Positions 17,531-27,266 of a stretch of DNA of 64,000 bases are shown one piece after another. Below the pieces are notes generated by a model that was not told the DNA's origin, ran no database searches, and saw nothing but the letters and a program-made list of their open reading frames with translations. The translations under genes and the position numbers were made by a program. Numbering within the stretch: the first letter of the stretch is position 1; each line of letters opens with the position of its first letter. Origin of the DNA: Sphingobacteriales bacterium (GTDB lineage Bacteria > Bacteroidota > Bacteroidia > Sphingobacteriales > Sphingobacteriaceae); NCBI GenBank assembly GCA_004293485.1, contig RDYW01000040.1:1-64000 (forward strand), given 5' to 3'.

Positions 17531-18895
17531 TTATCTTCTGTAATTACTTGGCCTATCTTTTACATCTCTACCAACAAAAGGTAGCACACATCTAAAGCCG
17601 ATAGACGAACGAGCAGAGTCAGGAAATTCATACGAACGAGCAGAGTTTTGTAAAAAATATCCCACATCTTTCCATGAACCACCTTTAACTACCCTGCGTT
17701 TATTATAATCTTTATCGCCCTCTTTCACGGCTTTATCAAACGAGGGGTTTAAGGTATTTACATAAGAACTGGCAGCATCATCGTATATTGAACTTGTCCA
17801 CTCGGCAACATTTCCTGCCATGTTATACAATCCAAAATCGTTAGGAAAATATGCTTTTGCGTAAACAGTATATGCACCACCGTCGTCGGCATAATTACCA
17901 CGACCTGGTTTGAAGTTAGCTAGTAAACATCCTTTGGCGTTTCTAATGTATGGCCCACCCCATGGGTAAGTGGTTTGCGATTTTCCACCTCTAGCGGCAT
18001 ACTCAAATTGTGCCTCGGTTGGCAAATCGTAAGGTAACCTTGCAGCTTGGCGTACTCTAATTTTGTAAGATTCGTTCAAACGGCTTCTCCATTGTGTAAA
18101 TGCTCTGGCTTGTTTCCAGTTTACACCTACAACAGGATAGTTAATATACGAAGGGTGAGAAAAATATCCTTTGGTCATAGGGTCGTTTTGAGCGTAGGTG
18201 AAATCCGAAATCCAAACTAATGTATCAGGGTAAATAAATACCTCATCCTTAACTATAAAACTATCGCGTGTAATTTGCATGCCACTTTTGTTTGTATTAG
18301 GGTCACGCATGCCTCGATAATTGGCTGCTTTGCGGTAATCTACCCATTCGTAGTTAAACCTTAATTGTTCAACTTTTAACTCTTTTTTGTTATAAAATTT
18401 TTCGCTACCTTGATAATACATATCACGGTTTAATTGGTCGGTTAGCGTTTTGTCGTTCCATAAACCTTTATTTGCTACTACTTTACGCCAATCAATAATT
18501 TTTTTGTTTGTAGAAGAACTGGTTGGCTTAGCACCTGTGCTTGGTTTTAGATAAAACTTATCGGCTTTTGAGCCTAAGCGTGTAATAGCAATAGAGTCGC
18601 GTACCCAATTTACAAATTGCTTGTACTCACCGTTTGTAATTTCAGTATCGTCCATGTAAAATGCAGATATCGAAACTTGTTTATTTTGTGCAAATTGAGA
18701 AATAGTAACGTCTTGATCAACTTGACCCATCACAAAAGAACCGGATGGAATATACACCATGCCGAAAGGAACTTCTTGTTTGTATGTTTTTACACTAACC
18801 CCTGTTAATTCACCTCTACCACCCGAATTACTGTTACAACTTGCTAAAAAAGCTACAACGGCGATTGCCGAAACGTATAATTTTCTTATATTCAT
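17531..18895 (-). CDS. gldK: Gliding motility / T9SS lipoprotein GldK
   Basis: A 454-residue outer-membrane lipoprotein with lipobox LASC (Cys20) and a formylglycine-generating-enzyme (SUMF1)-like fold: VYIPSGSFVMG, DDTEITNGEYKQFVNWV, LPTEAQFEYAARGG, NMAGNVAEWTSS, VVKGGSWKD and SIGFRCVLP. GldK acts structurally in the T9SS ring with GldN, not as a sulfatase activator. The gene begins the gldKLMN run; the 224 AT-rich bases upstream (18896-19119) are likely to hold the promoter but I could not fix a convincing -7 box. Confidence 0.94.
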   Translation of the reverse strand: MNIRKLYVSAIAVVAFLASCNSNSGGRGELTGVSVKTYKQEVPFGMVYIPSGSFVMGQVDQDVTISQFAQNKQVSISAFYMDDTEITNGEYKQFVNWVRDSIAITRLGSKADKFYLKPSTGAKPTSSSTNKKIIDWRKVVANKGLWNDKTLTDQLNRDMYYQGSEKFYNKKELKVEQLRFNYEWVDYRKAANYRGMRDPNTNKSGMQITRDSFIVKDEVFIYPDTLVWISDFTYAQNDPMTKGYFSHPSYINYPVVGVNWKQARAFTQWRSRLNESYKIRVRQAARLPYDLPTEAQFEYAARGGKSQTTYPWGGPYIRNAKGCLLANFKPGRGNYADDGGAYTVYAKAYFPNDFGLYNMAGNVAEWTSSIYDDAASSYVNTLNPSFDKAVKEGDKDYNKRRVVKGGSWKDVGYFLQNSARSYEFPDSARSSIGFRCVLPFVGRDVKDRPSNYRR

Positions 18896-19119
18896 CTTTA
18901 AAATTAAATTCTATTCTTGTATAAAAAACGATGCAAGTTACAACATCTTTGTATTTATTTACTATTTATTTAAAAAATTATTAATCAAGTACATAATTTT
19001 TTATTAAGCATTAGCCTGAAAACAATGTAATATTTACGATACAATAATAAAATTTAAAAAACATAAAAAAAATTTATTGGTATTATTTTTAAAAAAAAAC
19101 ATTTTAAAAGACCATAATA

Positions 19120-19887
19120 CTATTTTATTTTTTTTATATATTGCTCGATAGCCATTGTCATCGAAGGAGCTAATGGTGTTGGTGCAGGTATATCTAAAAT
19201 TAAACCTGCATCTTTAATAGCTTTTTGTGTTGTTACACCAAAAGCTGCCAATCGTGTTTTATTTTGTTTGAAATTTGGAAAATTTACAAATAACGATTGT
19301 ACACTTGATGGACTAAAAAAAACAATAATATCGTAAAAAACTTCGGCTAAATCAGATAAATCGGAAACAACGGTTTTAAATAATATTACTGGAGTAAAAT
19401 CAATACCATTACTTTTTAATACTATTTCGGTGGTTTCGGCAGCTACATCAGAGCAGGGGTATAAAAACTTATCGCCACTGTGCTTCTTCAAAATATCGGC
19501 TAAATCTTTGGCCGATTGCTTGCCAAAAAATATTTTACGTTTACGGTATTGAATGTATTTTTGAAGATATAGCGCTATGGCTTCGGATAAACAAAAGTAT
19601 TTAAAATCGAGAGATATATCGAACCTAATTTCATCGCACACTCTAAAAAAATGATCTACTGCATTACGACTTGTTAAAATAACGGCGGTATAATTGTTGA
19701 ACACAATTTTATCTTTCCTTAGTTCTTTACCCGAAACTCCCTCTACATGTATAAATGAACGAAAATCTATTTTTAAATTTAGTGCATTTGCTAAATCGAA
19801 ATAGGGCGACTTTTCGCTCTCGGGTGCTGGCAAAGTAACTAATATGCTTTTTACTTTATTTTTTCTTTCCTCTAAATTAACATCCAT
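19120..19887 (-). CDS. hemD: Uroporphyrinogen-III synthase
   Basis: A 255-residue HemD-like protein, which cyclises hydroxymethylbilane to uroporphyrinogen III in haem synthesis. The fold's two lobes are recognisable: SILVTLPAPESEKSPY, AVILTSRNAVDHFF in the first, and FLYPCSDVAAE, DIIVFFSPSSVQSLF and RLAAFGVTTQKAIKDAGL in the second. HemD is poorly conserved in sequence, so assignment rests on these blocks and on its place four bases after the DUF4271 gene, a neighbour I recall for hemD in this phylum. Confidence 0.85.
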   Translation of the reverse strand: MDVNLEERKNKVKSILVTLPAPESEKSPYFDLANALNLKIDFRSFIHVEGVSGKELRKDKIVFNNYTAVILTSRNAVDHFFRVCDEIRFDISLDFKYFCLSEAIALYLQKYIQYRKRKIFFGKQSAKDLADILKKHSGDKFLYPCSDVAAETTEIVLKSNGIDFTPVILFKTVVSDLSDLAEVFYDIIVFFSPSSVQSLFVNFPNFKQNKTRLAAFGVTTQKAIKDAGLILDIPAPTPLAPSMTMAIEQYIKKIK

Positions 19888-19890
19888 AAC

Positions 19891-20883
19891 TTAAACAATA
19901 TTTAAAGCTCTTATTAGTACAATAAGGGGACATAGCTCAAAGGCGCAAACATACAGAATTATATAGGTTTTTGAAAATGTGTGTTTAGTTACTATAATTA
20001 TCAACATCTTTAAAAACCGTACAACATAAACCGCCCCCAAAAGTGCAACAGAAAGCCATATTACTGGTTTAATGTACAAACTAGGTAGAAGTGGTAGCAG
20101 CACTGCTAAAGGAAGTAAAATAAAAAGTATGTTACACATAGATGCATATAAAAGGCCTAAATACTGGTTCGTAATTGCAAACAAATTAAATACAAAGCCT
20201 ATTAACCATATTATGATATTGTTTAGAACCGAAAATAATAAAATACAAAAGGATAAAAATAATAAAAGTTGCATTTCTTTTAAGCTATATACATTACCTA
20301 TTTTACTGGTTACCAAATAAATATACGTACCACTAGACAAGCAAAACAATATAAAAAGTAGTAAAAAATGAGGGCTAATAATCGTGTTTCTGTCGGTATT
20401 TATTTTTCGAAGATATTTATCGAAATAAAATGATAAAAACAAGTGTTTGATTTGATGGCTAAAAAAATACCTTACCATAGCAAAATAAAGTATCAGGATT
20501 GTACCAAAAGTTAAAATCCAATAATTGCTACTTGGTTTTACTTGGCCAATACCGTACCTAAAAATATATTTACTTGCACCCAAAGCCGATGTAAGTAAAT
20601 ATTTATCGGTAATAATATATACACGAAGCAACGAATCGAGATATAAATTAGGCCTATTAGTAGGGGGTATTTTTAAAAATTGCCAAGTTATCGAATCCTG
20701 AATGTGAGTGATAGAATCTTTAATAAATAAGTTTCGGGCAATGGTTGCCGAATCTGAATAAATATATTTTTTTTGAATGCCAATGGTATCTGCTTTTGCA
20801 GGGATACTATCTGTTACCTGTGCAGATAAATTAACCCACACAAGCAAACCATAAACAAATACAAAAAGTAGCTTTACTCGCAT
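19891..20883 (-). CDS. DUF4271 integral membrane protein
   Basis: A 330-residue protein with a signal-like N-terminus (LLFVFVYGLLVWVNLSAQ), a soluble segment to about residue 110, and then about six to seven hydrophobic helices from 113 to the C-terminus. This architecture and its location directly upstream of hemD match DUF4271. The function is not known to me. It is four bases from hemD and four from the BamA/TamA-like gene, so the three are surely co-transcribed. Confidence 0.82.
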   Translation of the reverse strand: MRVKLLFVFVYGLLVWVNLSAQVTDSIPAKADTIGIQKKYIYSDSATIARNLFIKDSITHIQDSITWQFLKIPPTNRPNLYLDSLLRVYIITDKYLLTSALGASKYIFRYGIGQVKPSSNYWILTFGTILILYFAMVRYFFSHQIKHLFLSFYFDKYLRKINTDRNTIISPHFLLLFILFCLSSGTYIYLVTSKIGNVYSLKEMQLLLFLSFCILLFSVLNNIIIWLIGFVFNLFAITNQYLGLLYASMCNILFILLPLAVLLPLLPSLYIKPVIWLSVALLGAVYVVRFLKMLIIIVTKHTFSKTYIILYVCAFELCPLIVLIRALNIV

Positions 20884-20886
20884 TAA

Positions 20887-22638
20887 TTAAAAATTACTTA
20901 TTAAACCGAAGTGTATTTTTCCGTTCCGCAAATTTAAGGGATTATTTTTTTGTTTTCCTAAAGCGTAACTTAACGACATAAAACCAAGCTTGGTTTCGAA
21001 GCTAATACCCGCACCAAGCCCTAAAGGAATATCGTTTTTTTTGCCTGTAATAAATGATTGTTGCATAAATGCTTGGTCGTAAAAGGTAAATAAAAACGAT
21101 TTTTTTTCGATAAAATATCTGGTTTCGATGGTTTGTATCGCATAGGAGCTTGCTAAAATACTTTGCTCGTTAAAACCTCTTAGGGTTTTAAACCCACCAA
21201 TTCTAAAAGCTTCGTTTTCAAAAATACTACTGCCTGTAATTACCGATACTTGGTTGTGTAAGTAAACATTAAACTTCGAGGTAATAGGTAGGTAAAAATT
21301 AAAATCGGCTACAAACTTGTATTGCGTACTTCGAGGGTTAATGTTATCGAAATTATTGGGGTTAAAATCTTTACTTTTATTAATATTACGGTCGCCTACA
21401 CTGGCATTTATCAATATTTTATAGCCTTTACTAGGCAATAAATTGTTGTTTGTGTTTTCGATGCTTGTACCTAAGCCAAAGTACGTTGTAGTAATATTGG
21501 TAAAAAATGGGAGGGTAGTATTGTTAAGATTTGTGCTGTTGCCTATAAGGTTTCCTTTGTAGTTTTCAACAAATACATGGATGGCCTTATCAGGATTAAA
21601 GGTATAACTAAAACCTATTTTTGTATTAAGGTTTAAAAAACTAGTATCTTTTTTAAACAACTGAAAATCAATATCTAGGCCTATTTTAGAAAGCAATAAA
21701 TAAGGGTAATTAAGTTTTGTAAGTAACTGTTGCGATTGGTTGGGCAGGCCTCGGTAGTTTAAATCAATAAGCTCGCCACGCTTTAAAGTGTTGTGTAGTT
21801 TTAGCTTAAAATCGCCTGTAAGTTGCAATCTGTTGCCATCAATTGATGGTAAAAAACCAATGATACCATCAAATTGATTAGCGTTTTTTTGATTGATAAA
21901 TAGATTTATGGTTGCTTTATCGGCCACAAAATTAATTTCTGTATTTTTATAAACGTATATGATAGGTAAGTTTTGAAGGCGTTTATCTATCAATGCTATT
22001 TTATTTTCTTGATACAAATCATTAGGCTTAATATCCAAACAAGCATTTATATAATTGGGCGTTAGCTTTGCATTGCCAATTATTAAAACCGAATCGATAG
22101 TAATTTTGGTATGGGTAATACTGTAAAACTTGGCTGATACGCTATGGTTGCTAAACGTAAAACTATCTAACCAAACCTGTGCAAAAGGGTAGCCATTGTT
22201 TTCGTACCAGGCTAAAATATGCTGGTAGGTGGTGCTTAATTCTTCAGTATTATAAAATCGATTATAGTACGATTTTTTTAAATTAAAGGCATTAGGGTTA
22301 ATATTACCATTTTTAATCTCTAGCCATTTATACCGATTGCCCGCTTGTAAGGTTACGTTTAAATGTGCGTTTAGCCAATAGTAATGTATAATAGTACAAT
22401 TAAAAAAACCTTTCAGTTTTAATTGTGTACGTACACTATCTACTTGCTTATATGCTTTTAAGCTGTCGGAAAATGTGTGGATATAGGTTATATTTTGTGG
22501 GGTAGGGATGCCATGTATGGTTAAACTATATTTTTGTTGTGCAAAAGCTGATGCCGTAAATAACAGGAATACAACTGGCACAAGAAAGTGGCTAGTAAGT
22601 TTTGTTTTTAAATTTTTAATTTCACTTGTAATAGCCAT
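20887..22638 (-). CDS. BamA/TamA family outer-membrane protein
   Basis: I place the start at the ATG at 22638, which begins a good signal peptide (HFLVPVVFLLFTASAFAQ); an upstream ATG at 22809 would add 57 residues ahead of it and looks wrong. The resulting 583-residue protein has POTRA-like periplasmic repeats (for example FNCTIIHYYW, IDSVLIIGNAKLTPNYINACLDIKPND) and a C-terminal 16-strand Omp85 barrel with FRIGGFKTLRGFNEQS, the conserved RGF-type loop-6 motif. Such proteins insert or assemble outer-membrane proteins. A separate essential BamA probably lies elsewhere; this shorter one is TamA-like. It heads a run with DUF4271 and hemD. Confidence 0.83.
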   Translation of the reverse strand: MAITSEIKNLKTKLTSHFLVPVVFLLFTASAFAQQKYSLTIHGIPTPQNITYIHTFSDSLKAYKQVDSVRTQLKLKGFFNCTIIHYYWLNAHLNVTLQAGNRYKWLEIKNGNINPNAFNLKKSYYNRFYNTEELSTTYQHILAWYENNGYPFAQVWLDSFTFSNHSVSAKFYSITHTKITIDSVLIIGNAKLTPNYINACLDIKPNDLYQENKIALIDKRLQNLPIIYVYKNTEINFVADKATINLFINQKNANQFDGIIGFLPSIDGNRLQLTGDFKLKLHNTLKRGELIDLNYRGLPNQSQQLLTKLNYPYLLLSKIGLDIDFQLFKKDTSFLNLNTKIGFSYTFNPDKAIHVFVENYKGNLIGNSTNLNNTTLPFFTNITTTYFGLGTSIENTNNNLLPSKGYKILINASVGDRNINKSKDFNPNNFDNINPRSTQYKFVADFNFYLPITSKFNVYLHNQVSVITGSSIFENEAFRIGGFKTLRGFNEQSILASSYAIQTIETRYFIEKKSFLFTFYDQAFMQQSFITGKKNDIPLGLGAGISFETKLGFMSLSYALGKQKNNPLNLRNGKIHFGLISNF

Positions 22639-22932
22639 AGGTATATGGTATAAAAACGTTGCAGCCAGCCATTTTTTTATAAATACCTTACTCACTACAA
22701 AGCAAGTAAAAAAGTGGCTATGCCAGTTGTTGCAAGCTTCCAAACAAATAAATTTATAAGATATACCTTTATGATGTATCATCGAAAACTTTAGCAAATT
22801 ACCCAACAATTAACATTATTTTATGGTATTTGTTATCCGTAAAAGTATTGCCAACAATCGAAATTAAAAAAATTATAAAGGGTAAAAAATAAATTTGATT
22901 TTTGGCCTTATAATGATAGATTTTAGCGCAAA

Positions 22933-22969
22933 AAAAAAGCGGGCAATTAAAAAAAAAGCCCGCTTTTTT
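22933..22969 (-). terminator. Strong hairpin terminator of the TonB receptor gene
   Basis: AAAAAAGCGGGC (22933-22944) pairs with GCCCGCTTTTTT (22958-22969) around a 13-base A-rich loop. On the minus strand it directly follows the stop of the TonB-dependent receptor at 22984. The rest of 22639-22983, between this gene and the BamA-like start, is AT-rich and shows no gene. Confidence 0.85.
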
Positions 22970-22983
22970 ATTAATGTAAACTT

Positions 22984-25791
22984 TTAGAAATTAAACTGAG
23001 CTTTTAGAAACGGACGCATACCATTTGTACCCATTTGTACAGCATCCCAAGGGCCACCAGCCTCGCCATTGTACGCTGATTTTTTAGCCCCTTGAACATA
23101 GCCTAAATTAGGGTGTATGTTAAATAAATTATCAACCCCAACAAAAACTGTGGCAACTTTGCTAACTTTAATTGATGAATATACATCGGTAACCATTTTG
23201 CCATTGTAATTAAACTGCTCGGGTCTTACTTGGTCGGCATCATTATCTAAAGTAACCGTAGGAGGGTAAGTGGTATTATAACCATAACCCAATAAAATAA
23301 TTTTACCAAAATAAGTTAAGTGTGTGCCTACTTTAACGGTTTTATTAAGGCCATAGTCGGCAGTAAAACCAATTTTTGCAGGCGGTGCCGAAGCTTTAAT
23401 AAATTTTTCTTCGCGTTGGCTAAAAAAGGCTTGTTGTTCAGAAAATGAATTGTTTAATGCTGCTGGAATATTTATTTTATCGATAGTCATCCTTTGAAAA
23501 TTGCTTGCTAACAATAAATTTAAGCTTTGCTTATCCCAACGTTTGTTGTAATTTAAAACTATATCAACACCAATATTAGTAGTATTTACAGCATTGGCAA
23601 AAAATTGCGCTTGAGCAACGTTTAGTTGATTTAAAATTGGTTTTAACGCTTCATTAGAATCATCGAACTGACCCGAAAGTACCACCCTATCTTTAATTTT
23701 AACCATATAAGCATCAACAGTTACAGTAAAATTATTTGAAGCTTTAGCTGTAAAACCCACACTTGCATTAACAGATTTTTCTTGTTTTAATGCGGGTATG
23801 CCAGCCGCTCGGGTAATTTCACTAAAATTAGGAGCTATTTTTACATCAAACGATTTACCGCCTTGTACATTAGTAAATGTATTGCTAAAATTAATTTGTT
23901 GTAACGATGGTGCCCTAAAACCTGTACTTACCGACCCTCTTAAATTTAAAAAAGGTGTTACTTTGTAGCGAGTGGCTAATTTATAAGTGCTTAAAAAACC
24001 AAAATCGCTATAGTTTTCAACCCTAACAGCTGCACTAGCAAGCCATTGCTTAGTTACATCCACATCAGTTTGTATATATACTGCTTGGCTGTTTCGTTTA
24101 GCTTTTACTTCATCAACTGGTTGAAAACCGGGGAAACCTTGTGCGCCTGATGCTTTAATTTTTAAAGGATCGTAGTTAAAATACGAAGCTTCTTCGCCGG
24201 CATAAATATTATACTGCTCGTATCGGTACTCGGTACCTAAGGATAGGTTTAAGCCTTGGGCAACGCTAGCTATTTTTTTGCTAAAATCTATATTTGTAGT
24301 GTTTTGTAAAAAGTTAAAGCCACCGTTGTCAAAAAAGTTTTTATTGATGCCTGCTTTACCTAACGAGGTATTAAAAGTTTTATCGCCAAAATAATGGAAA
24401 TCGTTACGCCCTAAAGTATTGCTTGCATCCCACTCCCAATCGTTTCCTAAGTTTCCTTTTAAGCCTGCAGCAAAAGATAAATCGCTAATTTTGGTTTGAA
24501 TATGCGGACTAAAAACAGTATCAGCCTCACCACCAGGTGTTGGGATACTTTTCATGATGGATGGATTAAATATTAAATTTCCAGCCGCATCTGTAGGAAA
24601 ACGAGCTGGCCTTGCAGATGATAAAGGGTTGTATCCGTAAAAAGATCTTGAGTAAGCAAATGCATCCGAGGCTTTATGATTGTATCCGCCAAAAGCGTAA
24701 AAGCTAGTTTTTGATTGACCAAAAGGAAGCTCCATATTAAACATTCCCCCGCCACTTATAACCGAAGCATCGCCATTAGCCCTTCGGCCTGGGTTTATAG
24801 GTAGTGCATCTTTATTTAATAAATTGGTATCTAATACTTGCCTAAAGGTTTTTCCTTGTGTAAAAAAGTTTCCACTTAAATTAATATAGCCACGCTTGCC
24901 TAAGGTAAAGCCTTTATTGATACCAAAACTATAAGCTTGGCCATCTATTTTATTGCCATGTTCGTACTGGTTTTTTAAATCATTACTAAAAGCGGGATTA
25001 AATTTTTTATCATAATAGCCTGATAAACCAGTATTTACTTGCCAACTATCGGTATTTTTTTTAAGTATGATGTTAATTACCCCAGCAATGGCATCAGAGC
25101 CATATTGCGCCGATGCGCCATCGCGTAAAATTTCAACCCTATCTATGGCCGCTTCGGGTATAGCATTTAAGTCGGTACCCGAATTACCACGACCACGTGT
25201 ACCAAAAACTGCTACAAAAGCAGTTTGATGGCGGCGTTTTCCGTTTACTAATACCAACGTTTGATCGGGACCTAAGCCTCTTAAAGTGGCTAAATCTATT
25301 TGGTCGGCTCCATCGCTTCCACTTTGTTTATTAAAATTAAACGATGGTGCAGCATAGTTTAACATCGATGTTAAATCGGGCCTAGCGGTAGTTTGCAGGG
25401 CATTTCCCATAGTTATTACATCTATTGGTACTGGCGAATCTGTTTTTACACGGCTACCTCGGCGGCTTCCAATAAATACTACTTGGTCTAAATTATTTAT
25501 TTGCGACAACATTTTTACTTTTATAAAAGCAGTTGTAGCTAAAACTTCTTTGGTAGTATAGCCTGTAATGCTTATAACAAGCTTTTCATTGGCTTTGGCT
25601 TTTACAGTAAAATTACCTAGGCTATCGGTTATTGTACTTATTTTTGATTCTTTTGCTTCTATACTGGCATTTTCTATTGGCTTGCCAGTTACTGCATCTG
25701 TAATGTTTCCACTAATTTTTTGGGCATTAGCAAAAGGTGCTATGGCCATTAAAAAAAGGGTAAAAAGTAAAAAGGGTTTGAGTTTGCTCAT
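22984..25791 (-). CDS. TonB-dependent outer-membrane receptor
   Basis: A 935-residue receptor: signal peptide (1-23), a carboxypeptidase-regulatory-like domain (ISGNITDAVTGKPIENASIEA, about 26-100), a plug domain (DSPVPIDVITMG, RGLGPDQTLVLVNGKRR, DRVEILRDGASAQYGSDAIAGVINIILKK) and a beta barrel to the C-terminal Phe. It mediates energy-dependent uptake of an unknown ligand. There is no SusD-like partner or catabolic gene beside it, so it is not part of an obvious polysaccharide locus; siderophore, vitamin or peptide uptake remain possible. It is transcribed alone and ends in a strong terminator. Confidence 0.94.
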   Translation of the reverse strand: MSKLKPFLLFTLFLMAIAPFANAQKISGNITDAVTGKPIENASIEAKESKISTITDSLGNFTVKAKANEKLVISITGYTTKEVLATTAFIKVKMLSQINNLDQVVFIGSRRGSRVKTDSPVPIDVITMGNALQTTARPDLTSMLNYAAPSFNFNKQSGSDGADQIDLATLRGLGPDQTLVLVNGKRRHQTAFVAVFGTRGRGNSGTDLNAIPEAAIDRVEILRDGASAQYGSDAIAGVINIILKKNTDSWQVNTGLSGYYDKKFNPAFSNDLKNQYEHGNKIDGQAYSFGINKGFTLGKRGYINLSGNFFTQGKTFRQVLDTNLLNKDALPINPGRRANGDASVISGGGMFNMELPFGQSKTSFYAFGGYNHKASDAFAYSRSFYGYNPLSSARPARFPTDAAGNLIFNPSIMKSIPTPGGEADTVFSPHIQTKISDLSFAAGLKGNLGNDWEWDASNTLGRNDFHYFGDKTFNTSLGKAGINKNFFDNGGFNFLQNTTNIDFSKKIASVAQGLNLSLGTEYRYEQYNIYAGEEASYFNYDPLKIKASGAQGFPGFQPVDEVKAKRNSQAVYIQTDVDVTKQWLASAAVRVENYSDFGFLSTYKLATRYKVTPFLNLRGSVSTGFRAPSLQQINFSNTFTNVQGGKSFDVKIAPNFSEITRAAGIPALKQEKSVNASVGFTAKASNNFTVTVDAYMVKIKDRVVLSGQFDDSNEALKPILNQLNVAQAQFFANAVNTTNIGVDIVLNYNKRWDKQSLNLLLASNFQRMTIDKINIPAALNNSFSEQQAFFSQREEKFIKASAPPAKIGFTADYGLNKTVKVGTHLTYFGKIILLGYGYNTTYPPTVTLDNDADQVRPEQFNYNGKMVTDVYSSIKVSKVATVFVGVDNLFNIHPNLGYVQGAKKSAYNGEAGGPWDAVQMGTNGMRPFLKAQFNF

Positions 25792-26135
25792 AATTATGTG
25801 GATTTTTGTGATTAAATTATATAAAAAGAGAATTTGAGTAAATTTATTTATTCAAATATATAATTAATTACAAAATTATTAATTATTTACATAAATAATT
25901 AATGAAAAAACAATTTAAGTTTTTAATTTTTTTAAAAAGTTAACTTTAATTAAAGTTTTAAAGCGTAAAAAGGGTTTATGTTAGTTTTTAGTAAAAAAAC
26001 TTTTTTAGCGGCAATACTTAAGAAAGCGCCCAAATGATGTAGCAACTACATATCGAACTCGGGCAAATATATTTTTAAAAAAATTATGCCATTTAAAAAA
26101 TTGCTACTTTTGATTTTTGCGCTAAAATACCCTTA
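25792..26135. promoter_or_regulatory. Divergent intergenic region with two candidate -7 boxes
   Basis: This 344-base, very AT-rich gap separates the receptor gene (minus) from tgt (plus). On the minus strand TATATTTG (25860 down to 25853) and on the plus strand TACTTTTG (26105-26112) both fit TAnnTTTG, but neither has a good -33 TTTG at the standard distance. No gene, Fur-like palindrome or riboswitch is evident. Confidence 0.4.
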
Positions 26136-27266
26136 ATGAAATTTAATATTAACGCCCACGACCCTTTAAGCAAAGCCCGAGCGGCCACCCTAAGTACCGA
26201 CCATGGCGATATACAAACCCCTATTTTTATGCCCGTGGGTACGGCTGGTACGGTAAAAGCTGTACACCAACGTGAGCTAACCGACGATATAAAAGCACAA
26301 ATAATTTTAGGAAACACCTACCATGTATACTTACGACCAGGTTTAGAAACTATTGAAAAAGCGGGCGGTTTACACAAATTTATAGGTTGGCATAAGCCCA
26401 TTTTAACCGATAGCGGCGGTTACCAAGTATATTCGCTGGCACAAGTACGTAAAATTAAGGAAGAAGGCGTAACGTTTAAATCCCATATTGATGGCTCGAA
26501 ACACCTTTTTACGCCCGAAAACGTAATAGATATACAGCGTACCATAGGAGCCGATATTATAATGGCTTTTGATGAATGTACGCCTTACCCTTGCGAGTTT
26601 CACTACGCCCGCCGTTCTGTTGATATGACCCACCGCTGGCTAAAAAGGTGTATTGCTAGGTTTGATGAAACCGAGGGTAAATATGGCTACGCACAATCCT
26701 TTTTCCCTATTGTGCAGGGCTCGGTGTATAAAGATTTGCGCATAAAATCGGCCGAATTTATAGCCAGTTGCGAGCAAGAGGGCAACGCCATAGGTGGCCT
26801 ATCGGTAGGCGAACCTGCCGAAGAAATGTACGCCATGACGGAGGTAGTGTGTAACGTATTACCCGCCCATAAACCGCGTTACCTAATGGGTGTAGGTACG
26901 CCTATTAACCTGCTCGAAAACATTGCTTTAGGTATTGATATGTTTGATTGTGTAATGCCCACCCGCAATGCCCGCAATGGCATGTTGTTTACCCAACATG
27001 GTTTTATAAATATCAAAAACGAGAAATGGAAAAACGATTTTTCGCCTATTGATGCCGATAGCACTTTGTTTTCGGATATAAACTATTCTAAGGCTTATTT
27101 GCGCCATTTAATACATTCAAAAGAAATTTTAGGGTCGCAAATTGCTACCCTACACAACCTACATTTTTATATTTGGCTGGTACAACAAGCCCGCGAAAAA
27201 ATTATAAGTGGCGAGTTTTACGATTGGAAAAATAAAATGGTAAAACAATTAGCAACAAGGCTTTAA
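26136..27266 (+). CDS. tgt: tRNA-guanine transglycosylase (queuosine)
   Basis: A 376-residue TGT, which exchanges guanine 34 of certain tRNAs for preQ1. Core motifs are TPIFMPVGTAGTVKAV, LTDSGGYQVYSL with the catalytic Asp region, MAFDECTPYP, GGLSVGEP and RYLMGVGTP. The C-terminal zinc site, normally C-x-C-x2-C before NYSRAYLRHL, reads DADSTLFSDINYSKAYLRHL, so all three cysteines are missing. I recall other Bacteroidota enzymes with the same loss. It is immediately followed (no gap) by an LptF/G permease. QueD of the same pathway is encoded at 41635-42048. Confidence 0.93.
   Translation: MKFNINAHDPLSKARAATLSTDHGDIQTPIFMPVGTAGTVKAVHQRELTDDIKAQIILGNTYHVYLRPGLETIEKAGGLHKFIGWHKPILTDSGGYQVYSLAQVRKIKEEGVTFKSHIDGSKHLFTPENVIDIQRTIGADIIMAFDECTPYPCEFHYARRSVDMTHRWLKRCIARFDETEGKYGYAQSFFPIVQGSVYKDLRIKSAEFIASCEQEGNAIGGLSVGEPAEEMYAMTEVVCNVLPAHKPRYLMGVGTPINLLENIALGIDMFDCVMPTRNARNGMLFTQHGFINIKNEKWKNDFSPIDADSTLFSDINYSKAYLRHLIHSKEILGSQIATLHNLHFYIWLVQQAREKIISGEFYDWKNKMVKQLATRL

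Noticed and set aside
20887-22809. Longer form of the BamA/TamA-like protein starting at 22809
   Set aside because: The extra 57 residues precede an excellent signal peptide that begins at the ATG at 22638.
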